Shown here: one piece after another, positions 13,501 to 23,788 of the stretch | How positions within the stretch are numbered: position 1 is the first letter of the stretch | How the letters are laid out: every line of letters starts with the position of its first letter | NCBI GenBank assembly: GCA_033060915.1 | Contig: CM065379.1 | Span: forward strand, 38,823,318-38,887,317 | Direction of reading: 5' to 3' | Source of the DNA: Euryodendron excelsum | Taxonomy: Eukaryota > Streptophyta > Magnoliopsida > Ericales > Pentaphylacaceae | DNA length: 64,000 nt | The notes under the pieces: generated by a model | What the model was told of the DNA's origin: nothing | Database searches by the model: none | What the model saw: only the letters and a program-made list of their open reading frames with translations | Program-made: the position numbers and the translations under genes

Positions 13501-14054
13501 TCGATAAAGTTACTATAAAAAAAAAAGTAAATTTTTTTTAGAGCTACGGTTGACTTGATTTCAGTTTGGACTTAATCCCGACTCGGATACGTAGGCAACC
13601 CACTGAAATGGGTGCAGTCACAATCTTTGTGAGCCTAAATGTTCACATAAATCTAATTTTCAAATAAAATCCAAGTTTCAAATACATCCCAAATAATGGA
13701 TCATTTATCCATTTTTCATAAAAAAATTCTCATCATGAAATCCTAGGAATAAACAATTTTATTTGCGAACTACATTTCGGCTTTATCTCATTAAGTTGCA
13801 ATCAAAGGGTATTCCCTTGAAACAAGGGTTTGTAATTAAGAGATACGTTATACCTTGAATGGGTCCAACCTTCACATTAAGAACTCATATGATATTTTAT
13901 TGTGAGTGAGATTATGTTTAAGTGTTTATTCCATAAAATATTATTTGTTAATATTTTTGCTTAAGAAGAGGTGCATCAAAATCTCGTCGAAGCCCAGGTC
14001 AATGGGAAATGCGGAGCTGAGTTATGAGACCTACTGGTGTAGGTTCAATCAGTT

Positions 14055-14096
<42 letters not shown>

Positions 14097-15571
14097 GAGA
14101 AAGATTAACCATAAGAACATTGGATTCGAAATTTGTATATCTATTTGTTCTCCTCTTGGTTTTTGATGTATATTCAACTCTCTAGTATATATATGTGTGT
14201 GTTTATTCTTGTATATAACATTCAACATTGTGGTTCATGATTTTATAGGGTTTTAGTAAAATATTTGTGTCAAATGAATAGGTGATTAATTGCATCTACG
14301 GCTGATGGGAATTAAGTTGGAATGCCAAAAATTACTGTTAGACGGAACTGTTGATGCATTCGGAGTAATTTTGTATTGTGATAAAAATCGTGACGGTCGA
14401 TACATTTTGCACTTCAGTCTAATTCACGTGGAGGTTATGTGTTCACTTTTGAAGATAGGGGAGTCATGTGGCAAAGTTTCATGTAGGAATGAGGAAATGC
14501 GTCACATATTTTTTTATCTACATGGGGCTGGGCAGGTTGGATTGTAACAGCTCTAGAATCTACCTTGATTCTGTCTCTATTATTAAATGGGTTTTTGATA
14601 ATGGGTCTGTTTTGGTCCAATCTTGGGCTGTAAGGAGATTCCTGTCCCATTTAAAATGCAAGGGGATTCGGGACAGAATCTTGTCTTCTCATAGTCATTC
14701 CTATTATTAAAGGAATAATTATAGTTCACTAGGTTAACATTTTGTTCGGTGTTCTATGTTTTGCCTAAAATTTTCTAGAGCTCCTTTTTTTTAGTTTTTT
14801 GTGCTCACATATTCTATACTTGCAGATGGACTCTTGAATCCCTCAGTTCACTGGATCCTAGAAAAAGTGCTTTGGAAGATGATTTTGAGGAAGAGGAAGA
14901 AAAAGACGAGGAAGAAGAACTCAACGCTGAATTAGATGCTGGGGCTCATGACAAGGTCCTCTATTTCTTGATGTTTGAATTTTATGTTGTTTGATTCTAG
15001 GGTGTTTTCTTTTCTGATGTGGTGGTATTTGTTCTTGATTAAAATAGGACTATTATCGTGGGCGAAGTCCCACAAGGGAAAGAGAGAGGGATAGAAAACA
15101 CGACAGTCACAGATACAGGTATGCACATTCTGTTTCCCTGTTTTCTGTTTCCCTTATTTTGTGGAATGAATTCTTAAAGACAGTTTCTGATTTTATTGGT
15201 CCCTGGCAGAATGTCTTGTCTCACTGAATTCACAGAAATTATTTGTCTTCTTCGTCTTTGTATTTTAAATAAAAGAATTCTGATTGTCACAACGGTTTCT
15301 CTTTCCTCCTTGACATAATACTTTTTCGGTTTCGTGAGACTGGTAAGTCATGCATCCAGGTTTCTTTTCATCTCAATGACTCAATGCTTAGGTACACAAA
15401 ATGACTTGTATATCGCACGGTTTTCTTTATTTGGGCAGTTCTTCTATGTGATTCTCTAACTTAGTGCATGAAACAATGAAACGGAATCTGAGATGTAGAT
15501 TTGTAAACTGATTGCTGCGGGTGGCCTGCCTGGCGGGGAGAAAACAAGGAAAGGGGAAGGAAGAGAAAGAA

Positions 15572-15605
<34 letters not shown>

Positions 15606-17415
15606 TTGGGGGTTTTGTTGTTGCATTCCTGAACTTTCAAAGAAAGATTTTGGTGTGATTCACCACATTCAACATGTGAAATATGAAAGTCCAGATCTAT
15701 TATAATTACTAATTAGCTTTCTGTTGCTGCATATGGGTAGAATGACCACGCATTGACAGAAAGTTACGTATCCATCTGTTCAAATTTTAAGTGAGAATGA
15801 GTTTTGGCCTTTGTCTTGGTCTCTACTCCAAATACTGCTCTTAATTGTCCCTCTAAATTTGGAAGTTGAAATATTGATAACTGTGGATGTAAAGAAAGTG
15901 GATAAGGCTTTCTTTCTCCGCTCTCTCACGCTTCTTTTTCTTCGTCCTTCCTTCCTTGTCTCTATAATTTTTCTGCCTTGTTCTTCTGCCCAGTCTCTCT
16001 GTTTGCAAGAGATGTTGACATGCATTGTAATAACCACAATCTGGCTTGTAGTGTTGCAACTGTAAGTTCTCTTTCTGTAATTCTCCTTTTAGTAAAAATG
16101 TTTCTATGTTCTGATTTACAATTTTGTTGTATAAATATAATAGCAATTTCGAACTATAAGTTCTCTTCATCTTCTTGAAAATGTTTTCTGGTCAAATCTA
16201 TAAGTTGCATTACTACACATTATTAATATCCCACTATTAACAGCTCCTGGCTTTCGAACATTAATACTGGTTTCAGTTTTCTCAAATGAGTTCCAATTAT
16301 TTCTTGTAACTGCATATAACTATATCAGTCTAAAAAGAGAAGGAAGAAGAAGAAGGATCTTTGCCTAAAACATTCCATTTGTGGATAAACTAATGCCCTA
16401 ATAAGCCTGATTTATATGACGTTTAGACATGACATTTGTATATTAAGTTTAAGCATGGTTCAATACTTATATTGTCTGAGGAATTAGACTTTTATTAAAA
16501 TTGGAATGGCTGAATCCTCAAAATTCCATGCGTTGTGTATGTGAACCAGTGGAAGGAACCCATCCAATGGAATTTCATAAACCCTTTGTTTCTGTTAGTT
16601 CAGCTCACACGTCGCATTAATCTATTCCTCAAGTTTATGATAAGGGATTTGGCATCACAGGGAGCTCAGAGTCAATCTAGTTTCTCATCCTGGCATTGTT
16701 TGATTGTTGAGGTGAAGCATCCATTGCAAAATAAATGGTGATTGAGATGATTACCAATTTTTCAGAACATTTCAGTTTCCTTTCATTTTTGGTGATTAAT
16801 ACAATTATTTGTGCCCCTCTCTGCCCCCATTCCGCCCCCACTGGATTTATTTTTGCTTGTAAGAGCCACTGGAAGCAAAATAGTGCACTTCCTTCTTTTA
16901 TTTTTGTGCTGACATCTACTTCTATGGAAAACTGTGGGATAATTTTATTTCGCGATTACTAAAAACTGCCTTGCGCAAAGATAATTCTTTCTTTTGCAAT
17001 TGCAAGCTGGTATTAGCTTTGTCGTGTCATTGGACTTTATCATGGTTCAGAGCAATCTGTGAGAGATCATAATGGAAAACTGTTGCTTAGTGGCAAACAT
17101 ACACATCGACGTAAATAAACACCTCATACACATTGTCCTTTTCCCCTATCTTTTACTATTAGTTTCAAATACTTAATTCATTGGAAGAGTATGTCTATTC
17201 CAGTCACTATTTGAGAACAAGATGATGGAATCTGGTTTTATGGTGTGCCCACATGTTCGTGCGATTTTGAAGCTAGTTATTCATCTCTAGCTACTGGCAA
17301 GTTTAAGCTTGAAGTTTTCCTTCTGTTTTAACTGTTCTATGTCATCACTAGGAAGTGAGTATGAATCTTCTTGCTATGGGTATTATAGATGTGTGGAAGC
17401 TGTTGTCTGGAACCT

Positions 17416-17451
<36 letters not shown>

Positions 17452-18740
17452 ACACACACTGGCACACCTATCCACATATTTCAAGGGTTATGCTACTGCC
17501 ATGGCTTTCCAAGACATCAGTGGCTTGAAACAGCTTCCTATATCAATGTTTTATGGTCCTGCCAGGTTTCTCTGTACTGACAGTGTGCAGAGAGAAGTAT
17601 AATGGATCTAACAATTCTGTTTTAGGCTAACTGTGGTTTCATATTTGTTAATTTATTAACGTTCTACACATGATCCTTTTTGCTTATTATAATTTATTTT
17701 CATGGTATCTTTTGATTTATTTCAATCCTTTTTCTTTTTCATTTTGCCCTCCTCCTCATCGTTGTGAAGCTTCCCCTCCCAAACACACCCCCCTCTCCCC
17801 TCCTCTTCTTTTGTTACTCTTTCTTGTGTACTACTTTTAAGCGCATAGTTTGGCTGTGTGAATGAATGAACGAACGAAAAACTTCCGTCACTATAATGGG
17901 GAGATGACTGAGTTTTCTATGTTATATCTAGGATGAGTCTGGTGAAGGATGGAAGCTATTACAAAATGTATATGCCTTTATATATACACACCTTGACATG
18001 GTATAATTGAATATTAAGCCTCCAAAGTAGCTTCCTGCCACACCAGAGTTCTCTATGCTGATGGTGTATAGCTGAATCTATGATGGATATCACAAGTCTA
18101 TGTTTGTGTATTCTGTGATAAATTTATGTTGATTATTTTGCTCCTTTGTTAGTATATCATTGAGGGGTTCCTCCTAATGGTCTATCAAGATCACAAAGTA
18201 TCAGATTTAGTTCCTTGTGATAATAGTAGTACAGATGCAATTTTTAACCTGAACTCTTACATTTTTTTGTCACGTCATTGTCTCAGGGATCGTGATTATG
18301 ACAGAGAACGTGGAAGAGGGCGTGACAGAGATAGGGATAGGGACAGGGATAGAGATTGGGAAAGGGATAGGGACCGCTATCGCCTGAGAGATGACAAGGA
18401 TTATGGTCGTGAGAGAGAGCGAGAAAGGGAGAGGGAGGGTAGGGAACGGGATAGGCGAGACAGGGACCGTGGCAGACGGAGGAGCCATTCAAGGAGCCGA
18501 AGTAGGAGTAGGGATCGCAAGGATCGTGATGGAGGAGAGCATCGCAAGAGGCATGCCCGCGGCAGTGCCAGCCCCAGAAGGCGTAGGGATGGACCTGACG
18601 ATGGAAACACTCGAGATGAACCAAAGAAGAAAAAAGAAAAGAAAGAGAAGAAGGATGATGGGACAGACCACCCCGATCCAGAGATTGCAGAAGCAAACAG
18701 AATTCGGGCGTCCCTTGGGTTGAAACCGTTGAGGTTATGA
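4582..18740 (+). CDS. PRP38: Pre-mRNA-splicing factor 38 (PRP38), complete, six exons
   Basis: Exons 4582-4871, 9913-10034, 10159-10249, 14826-14955, 15048-15118 and 18287-18740 join in frame to 385 residues. PRP38 is a U4/U6.U5 tri-snRNP-associated protein needed for spliceosome activation (family knowledge). The start MANRTDPAAKSIRGTNPQNL is the first ATG of the leader. The PRP38 domain fills roughly residues 1-180, with KSIRGTNPQNLVEKIL, FGGNRKPTPFMCL, LGAFYLRLTGTDIDVYRYLE, HVDEVIDELLTKDYSCDIA and PRIKKRWTLE. Exon 4 adds an acidic linker (EDDFEEEEEKDEEEEL). Exons 5-6 encode a long R/D/E/S tail rich in RD, RE and RS dipeptides, typical of splicing proteins. The donor of intron 1 (AA|GTCGGT) is unusual but is the only one that restores DYKYVRVLGAFYLR. 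Introns 1, 3 and 5 are 5.0, 4.6 and 3.2 kb and hold transposon debris. Confidence 0.95.
5850..6610 (-). pseudogene. Decayed Copia-type gag fragment in PRP38 intron 1
   Basis: On the minus strand, translation across frames gives KLDGNNYDIW near 6590, a gag/UBN2-like stretch at 6105-6380 (STMIREMKSAGNDLTYNQQS, then TIIRSH, then a damaged C-terminal half), and a decayed zinc knuckle near 5960-6010 (CYNYGQEGYFGRDC, in which the second Cys and the His have become Tyr). Stops and frameshifts separate the pieces. No LTR, protease or reverse transcriptase was found beside it, so it is an old gag-only remnant, antisense to PRP38. Copia is inferred from the UBN2-plus-knuckle order. Confidence 0.75.
7752..7969 (+). 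repeat. Unit 1 of a direct duplication in PRP38 intron 1
   Basis: This unit is repeated at 8023-8248 in the same orientation. Shared blocks include ATTGTATTACTTGTTCA, CATATGATATTGTCT, GCGATACCAACTTCAGGC and AACAATATATGGGTGAAAAG. Similarity is high, roughly 85% by eye. It does not encode a recognisable protein. Confidence 0.85.
7974..8316. mobile_element. Repeat element with inverted ends of about 48 bp enclosing duplicated unit 2
   Basis: The left end 7974-8022 (TGATAAACCCAAAACTTTGG, then CCTTAGTTTGGAGTAGAAAA) is matched by the reverse complement of 8267-8316 (TGATAAACCCAAAATTTTGG, then CCTTAATTTGGACTAGAAAA) with about five differences. The ends begin TG and finish CA. The enclosed segment (8023-8248) is a copy of 7752-7969, which lacks these inverted arms. 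Whether it is a fold-back transposon or a damaged LTR with inverted ends is unclear. Flanking duplications are not convincing. Confidence 0.65.
8416..8623 (-). mobile_element. tRNA-derived SINE with target-site duplications
   Basis: Read on the minus strand, the element starts AGCACCCACGAGGTGGCCCA and has an RNA polymerase III A-box-like GTGGCCCAGCGGTAAGGG and a B-box-like GGTTTGATTTCC. It ends in an A-rich tail (T-rich on + at 8416-8433). It is flanked by imperfect direct repeats, AAGTCTTTGCCTTTTCTT (8398-8415) and AAATCTTTGCATTTTCTT (8625-8642), which are the expected target-site duplications. It is about 205 bp and sits antisense in PRP38 intron 1. The family name is not assigned. Confidence 0.85.
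11381..12161. mobile_element. Non-autonomous TIR (fold-back) element in PRP38 intron 3
   Basis: The left end GGGTAAATTACACTAACCTC (11381 on) is the inverse of the right end (reverse complement GAGTAAATTGCACTAACCTC, to about 12161). Similarity continues inward for about 100 bp on each arm. The element is about 780 bp and non-coding, with a CT/CACC-rich segment near 11600-11680. It shares end sequence and internal style with elements at 21018-22131 and 41424-42562, so all three belong to one loose family (ends GGRTAAWTT[AG]CACTTT/CCCC). A Mutator-like origin is possible but unproven. Confidence 0.7.
12812..13360. mobile_element. Probable one-ended remnant of the same TIR family
   Basis: The sequence opens with GGGGTAATTGCACTTTACAC and continues GGTTTGACCGAAAAACACAT, like the ends of the element at 41424-42562 (CACTTTGCCCCCTTGTGG, ACTCGAAAAACACAT). 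A CACC/CT-rich block follows (13000-13360), as inside other members. I found no matching inverted right end downstream, so it looks truncated. Confidence 0.5.
13421..13650 (+). repeat. Two-copy direct repeat with GATACGTAGGCAACCC motif
   Basis: ACTCGGATATGTAGGCAACC at about 13421 and ACTCGGATACGTAGGCAACC at about 13580 each continue with CACT[TG]AAATGGGTGCA and end near AAATGTTCACA. The period is about 160 bp. The 'ctcggatacgtaggcaacc' motif occurs in some plant LTR retrotransposon LTRs, so this is probably LTR-derived, but no retrotransposon protein is nearby. Confidence 0.6.
14058..14092. repeat. (CT)n microsatellite in PRP38 intron 3
   Basis: An uninterrupted CT dinucleotide run of about 35 bases lies inside the intron. 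It is not near a splice site. Confidence 0.95.
15572..15603. repeat. 32-base poly-G run in PRP38 intron 5
   Basis: Thirty-two consecutive G residues are preceded by a purine-rich stretch (AAGGGGAAGGAAGAGAAAG) and followed by TTTTGGGGG. Such a run can form G-quadruplexes and is prone to sequencing error, so its length is unreliable. Confidence 0.9.
17418..17459. repeat. (CA)n microsatellite in PRP38 intron 5
   Basis: A CA dinucleotide array of about 42 bases with one C interruption near its right end, deep in the intron. Confidence 0.95.
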
Positions 18741-19238
18741 GTGTGAGTGTTTTGGTTTTTCGATTTGCTGTTACGGTTACTATGGGAGTGAGATAGATAG
18801 GTAGGACTCTGGTTCTCAGCTGATGCAGTCATTCATGTATAAACAGAAGACAAAAAATGAGGCAAATACGCCACTCGGCTATGATGTTCTGGGGTTTCTT
18901 ACATGTATAATGTATTGCTTGGTGAGCGTGTTGGAGTTCAAAATTTGTTCCACAATATAAAATACCTGGTTATCCCTGCCATGAATGTATACCCAAGAGG
19001 GATATACTAGCTGTTTGTATGAGCTGTCAGCCTCGACTGGAGTTTTTGGTCCAAGTGTTTGGTTTGATTATTCAGATTATCAAATCAACACATACGTATG
19101 GGAACCCTTCGAATTTTCTCTCTGAAGTAAACAATACATATATGCATTCTACATTCTACAATTGAATAGGACTCAGATAGTCATTCTCCGTGCTGGTGCA
19201 ATACAGGAGGAGGAAATACCGAAAATGGGGTGGGGTAT
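18741..19238. other. Convergent 3' regions of PRP38 and the unrecognised gene
   Basis: About 500 bases separate the PRP38 stop from the stop of the minus-strand gene, so the two transcripts end tail to tail in this interval. I see no repeat, RNA gene or further coding segment. Exact polyadenylation sites were not determined. Confidence 0.6.
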
Positions 19239-20162
19239 TTACAACTGATCATCAGGCAATAATACCCCAATTTTATCGTAGAGAAGGGCTCCTGATAGAT
19301 TCAGTGGCCTGCACCTCTCACCCATCAGTATCCTCTTCTTGCATGGCTCCTCCTCCTCCTCCTCCTCCTCACGCCTCTTTTCTTTCTGATCTCCATTTTC
19401 TTCTTCAACGGCTCGCTTGGTGATTACTTTCTTCCGCGTCGACCTTGACCTCCAAATCTTTCTGCTTGGAACCCTTGTAGTCAAGTTGCTTGAACTAACC
19501 TGTTTTCCAGTCCCATCACAGGTACTGGTTTTGTTGGTTTGGACTTTGAGATTATTGAAGCTCAAGCCATTCGTCTTGCTGAATATATCTGCAGAGAAAG
19601 ACGAGGGCCCTTTCAGAGGCTGAGCCTTACCTTCCTGTACTTCTGTTTGTTTTGAATGCCTTTTATCATCAAGTCTTATTTCCATTTCCTTCTGCTTGCC
19701 TTTTCCATCTTCAGTGATCTCCAAGATTTCCTTCAACGAAGGGAACCCCGACACTGCAGACTCTTCTGTGGGTGCAAGTACTGAAAATGGCTTCAAACTG
19801 TCTGCATTAATACTCCCTTTCCTGTTCTCGACTGAACCCGAATCGTCTGGCTCATCATCATCATCAGCCTCTGCCAAGATCTGTGCCTCTCTCTCTTCCA
19901 AGCACTCTCTCAGAGCATCACCAATATCACTGTCAATCCCATCTTCTCCACCACTTGCAGAAGACGTCTCCGGCGATTTCTTGTGGCCAAACGCACTGCA
20001 AACCATGAAACCTACTTTCTTCGGCAAAAGATTTACGGGTTTGGCCCATATCTTCTTCTTCTTCTTCTTCTTGCTCTCAATGGCACCATTGGTGTCATTG
20101 CACTTGTGATTTCTTCTCTGCATGGTCTTGGCTAGTAACTTAGGCATCTTCATTCTTATCAT
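19239..20162 (-). CDS. Unrecognised plant protein, 307 aa, basic N-terminus and acidic patches
   Basis: An open frame from ATG at 20162 to the stop at 19239 encodes 307 residues with no intron. From the N-terminus: MIRMKMPKLLAKTMQRRNHK, a lysine tract (SKKKKKKKIW) that could act as a nuclear localisation signal, an acidic segment (ILAEADDDDEPDDSGS), a Lys/Arg-rich region (RSRSTRKKVITKR), a glutamate tract (REEEEEEEEP), and a C-terminus GERCRPLNLSGALLYDKIGV that looks like a conserved motif. No enzymatic domain, signal peptide or membrane segment is seen. The frame stays open upstream of 20162 with no in-frame ATG before a stop at about 20325, so 20162 is chosen. A TTTTATTTCAG just upstream could be a splice acceptor, in which case an extra 5' exon exists. 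The long biased open frame and the C-terminal motif argue for a real gene. Function unknown. Confidence 0.75.
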   Translation of the reverse strand: MIRMKMPKLLAKTMQRRNHKCNDTNGAIESKKKKKKKIWAKPVNLLPKKVGFMVCSAFGHKKSPETSSASGGEDGIDSDIGDALRECLEEREAQILAEADDDDEPDDSGSVENRKGSINADSLKPFSVLAPTEESAVSGFPSLKEILEITEDGKGKQKEMEIRLDDKRHSKQTEVQEGKAQPLKGPSSFSADIFSKTNGLSFNNLKVQTNKTSTCDGTGKQVSSSNLTTRVPSRKIWRSRSTRKKVITKRAVEEENGDQKEKRREEEEEEEEPCKKRILMGERCRPLNLSGALLYDKIGVLLPDDQL

Positions 20163-20269
20163 TAGACGTTGAGGTATGCTGAATGAAATACTAAGAGCCC
20201 TGCAGCCATATGGGTTCTCTTCTTTCGTTGTTTCTGCAGAGAAGTTGCCATTGTTGCCTTGCAAGGCAT
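20162..20269 (-). promoter_or_regulatory. Upstream ORF (35 codons) overlapping the main start codon
   Basis: In the predicted 5' leader of the minus-strand gene, an ATG at 20269 opens a 35-codon ORF in another frame. Its TAA stop (20164-20162) shares one base with the main ATG (20162-20160), forming TAATG. It would matter only if transcription starts upstream of 20269, which the TATA box near 20396-20402 suggests. If the TTTTATTTCAG at about 20275 is a splice acceptor instead, this ORF may be altered. Confidence 0.5.
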
Positions 20270-20395
20270 TTAGCTGAAATAAAAGTTGGTCATGAGAGAG
20301 AGGGAAGTGGGAGTTTTGGGTCTCCTATTCTTCTGGTATTTCGAATTTCTATTTGCTTCCCTTTCCCAAGATGTCCTTAATTAATTTCCAAACTA

Positions 20396-20402
20396 CTATA
20401 TA
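20396..20402 (-). promoter_or_regulatory. TATA box of the unrecognised gene
   Basis: TATATAG on the minus strand, within GTTATATAGTAG, lies about 235 bases upstream of the chosen ATG. A start site about 30 bases downstream, near 20365, would give a CT-rich leader of about 200 nt containing the short upstream ORF. Prediction from sequence only. Confidence 0.5.
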
Positions 20403-21017
20403 ACTATGAATTGAAAGTGAAGGGTAGATTAGTAATGAGGAAGACATGGTTAAGGATAAGAGATAAAGTCAGTTGACATTTTGAAAGCCATTTAGGCCAC
20501 TCTCTCACACGTATCTTAGTTCCCTTTGGTTTGATATCAATTTTTTTTTGAGGTTTTATTTCACTAACCGTTGACTTTTTTGTCATTATTATTTACTGAA
20601 ATAGGAATATATATTGATCAAAGAAACATTTTCATAATTACATCAGCTTGGAGGGTTGTGATAGCCAATGGAGGTGGAATCTCCATCTAAATGTCAATAC
20701 CATCAATAATAAGAGCATATTTTGCAAAAAAATTTCATCTAACATGAACGCACTTGTTGATCAAGGATTCAAGATAGCTTTGGCAAACCTATAGCTACTA
20801 GCCTCTAGGGCACAAGCATGCGTGTGCAAGAGGGAAGTGAACAACCGAGTATAAACTTAAAAGAGAAAAATATTATTCTAAATAAATTTTTTTGTACAAA
20901 ATCTTACACAAAAATAAAGTGGCAATTGTGTTTGCATAATTAAATAGCATCTTGATGATTCTTTTTTTAAAGTGATAAGTCTATAATGTAGCCACATCAT
21001 TTTATATACATTTATTT

Positions 21018-21401
21018 TTGGATAAATTACACTTTGCATTATTGTATTTTACACTCTATTTCACTTCAAAATTTTTACTTTTTTTTTATAATAATTAAAT
21101 TCTTATATTTTTAATTTATTTCAATGTCAATTTTCTCTTAATTTTCGTTAGGAAAGTAGGCAGAAAATACATATGTGACAATTTTTTTAGGGGCAAAAAT
21201 GAAAATTTACTATTAACCCTACGTTTTCTCTCTCCAATTGCCTCTCTCTGCATATCTCCTCTGTCTACAGCTCCTCCACTGTGCTTGCTACCTAAATCCG
21301 ACCCCCCTTCTCCATACGCCTCCCTCTACCCCATCGTCGACCACCCAAATCCCCCTCTCTTTACAACTCTACTCCCCACACCACTACAACCCAAGCTCAC
21401 A

Positions 21402-21445
<44 letters not shown>

Positions 21446-22131
21446 ACACACACACACACACGCACACACACTTTCATCCAATCTGACTTGTTGAGAAAAT
21501 CTTTGTGATGAAAATTATGCCCCTTTCATTGGGAATGCATGTGCGAAATTGAGAGGTTGGAGTCTGTAGGAATGGCTTTTTGTGAGAGATAGAAAATAAA
21601 GTCATTGAGAAAAACAGAGTGACAGAGTGTGCGTGTGTATGTGTGTGTGTGTGTGTGTGTCTTTGAGAGAGAGAGAGAGAGAGAGAGAATGGGGATATTG
21701 GCATGCATAAGAGTGCTGTTGCCTTTTCCGTTCTACTACAAGTTGTGGACGTACCGTCAGGTGGATCTCTAAGGTTAAGGGCGAGATCCATCAAACGGGA
21801 TGGCTCAAGATAGAGAGATAGAGTTTTGGCGGGTGTCTGTGAGTTTGTTTATGTGTGGGTGAGAGAAAGAGACAGAGGTAGAGAGATAGAGATAGATAAC
21901 AATTATTTATTTTTTTTAATTCATTTAGTTGGTGAATTTTCAATTTTGCTCTTAAAAAATTAACTTGTGTATTTTTTGTCTACTTTTCTAGCAGAAGTTA
22001 GGAGAATGTTGATATTAAAAAAAATTAAAAATATAATGACTTAATTGTTATAAAAAAAAAATAAAGATTCAGAAGTAAAATTAGATATAAAATACAGTGG
22101 TGTAAAATATAATTTAACCTTTATTTTTTGT
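21018..22131. mobile_element. Fold-back TIR element with inverted arms over 200 bp (1.1 kb)
   Basis: The left arm (GGATAAATTACACTTTGCAT, then TTTTTTTATAATAATTAAAT, then AATTTTCTCTTAATTTTCGT) is mirrored by the reverse complement of the right arm (AGGTTAAATTATATTTTACA, then TTTTTTTATAACAATTAAGT, then AACATTCTCCTAACTTCTGC). Even the inner microsatellites are inverted: CT then CA runs at about 21403-21470, GT then GA runs at about 21635-21690. It has no coding capacity. It belongs to the same loose family as 11381-12161 and 41424-42562. Confidence 0.75.
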
Positions 22132-22271
22132 ATAATTTTTGTGTATGTATATTACTACCCCTTAAACAAATTGTAACTTGTAGTACTTGCTGTGGGTAAA
22201 GAAATGCTTTTCTTATATGCCCTCAAAGCTAATAAATATTAAAGCCTTTCGAATGGTAATAAAATGACTTT

Positions 22272-22337
22272 TGATGGATAAATTTGGAATTATAAAGAGT
22301 GTCCTTTCGATGGATAAATTTGGAATTATAAAGAGTT
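22272..22337 (+). repeat. 37-bp tandem repeat, two copies
   Basis: GATGGATAAATTTGGAATTA followed by TAAAGAGT occurs at about 22272 and 22309 (period 37) with no mismatch over 28 bases. Non-coding. Confidence 0.9.
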
Positions 22338-22773
22338 ACACAGCTTCAATTTGAGGAGATACCAAACTGGTATATTTTCTCTATAGATTAGTAGTTCTTG
22401 AAATAATTCAATGAATTTCAATAAAATTCTAGGATTGTAGCTTAAATTTGTAATACTTTTCCAATTCAGACTTATGAACAAACACTGGTATGTTCGGCCC
22501 CAACTAACTTAGCTGTTAAAGTCTCTTACGTAAAATTGAATGTCGCTTTAGACTGTAGAGAGAGTCATGAACAGGGGGGTGGAGCCGTAGAGGGGTGCCC
22601 AACCACCCGCAATCCCATTATGTGACCATTATATAAAATAATAAAAAACAAAAAATACAAACACAAAGTTTTTATTCATTTCCTCAAATGCAAAAAAATA
22701 ACATATATCCCAAAATTCTCATCTTGAATTTTGCATATGCACTAAACAAAACTTGCATTTCTTTTAAATTGTA

Positions 22774-22984
22774 CTCCCTTCTTCTCATTTTATGTGCTTT
22801 AGTTGACTAAGAACAAAATTTAAAGAATGAATGAATCTTTGAATGATAATTTTACAAAAATATCATTTGTCATATTTGCATAAAGTTTTTTGGGAATTAT
22901 GATTGTATTTAAAGTAGGGAAGAGTAATATGAGAAAAAAATTTAACTTTTCAAACCAAGACACATAAAATGGGTCAAGAGGGAG
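22774..22984. mobile_element. Stowaway-type MITE, 211 bp, with TA target duplication
   Basis: The ends CTCCCTTCTTCTCATTTTAT and (reverse complement of the right end) CTCCCTCTTGACCCATTTTA are the CTCCCT... termini of Stowaway MITEs (Tc1/Mariner). TA flanks both sides (22772-22773 and 22985-22986). The interior is AT-rich and non-coding. Confidence 0.85.
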
Positions 22985-23788
22985 TATTATTCTTGATCTT
23001 ATTTTATTTATCCAAATTTTTAAGTATATCTTGGAATAATGTGACTAAGTTGAACCCAAATATAAACAAGAATCGTATTTTTTTGTAATAGGAGTTAATT
23101 ATAAATAATTTATTGATAAAATAAAAAGTCATTGATAATTACACTAGTTTATAGCAGAGGTATCTCAAACCTCAATAGCTTAGTTACTAGGAAATTATGC
23201 TCAGGAGAAAAGACTGACTTCTTTGGAAACTTGCTTTTAGAACAAAAAAGAAACTCTTGTAAAATTTTAAACACGACTTCTAAGAAATATTTTTGAGACA
23301 TTTCAAAAATCCTAACAGAATTCAAAATTTTTTTGTCAAAAACCCTTTAAAAAAATGTTGTAAAAACTCCTTAACAATGCACTTTTCATAATTTTTAGTA
23401 TTTATTCATGCTTAAAATATTATTCTTCTAATAATATTGTATAATTGTTCAAATAAATTTCTAGAATTATTGTGTGACATTAGTGTTTTAATTTATCATA
23501 AAAGTATTGTAACACTTTATATTACTATTTTTAATGTCCATAATAAATTTATAAATATCATATTTACTTTTATCTCACCTAGTGTTTTTCGTTTCCCTCA
23601 ATATTTTTAGGCTACATTTTACGTTTCTGTTTTTTGTATTGCCTGCTTTTGCATTGCTCGCTTCTGCTTCTCACATTGGCAACTAAATAAGCCCCCACCT
23701 CTATCCCCAGTAAAAAAAAAAAAAAAGAAGAGAAAAACAAAAATCTAAAAAATAGATATTGTCCTATTGTCTATTTTATATATATACA

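Noticed and set aside
18401..18832. 143-codon open frame antisense to the last PRP38 exon
   Set aside because: It is a by-product of the arginine-rich repetitive coding strand; low-complexity codons such as AGG/GAG leave the opposite strand free of stops.
20163..20264. Starting the minus-strand gene at 20264
   Set aside because: That codon is TTG. Although the frame is open, the first ATG is at 20162, and an upstream exon could not be shown.
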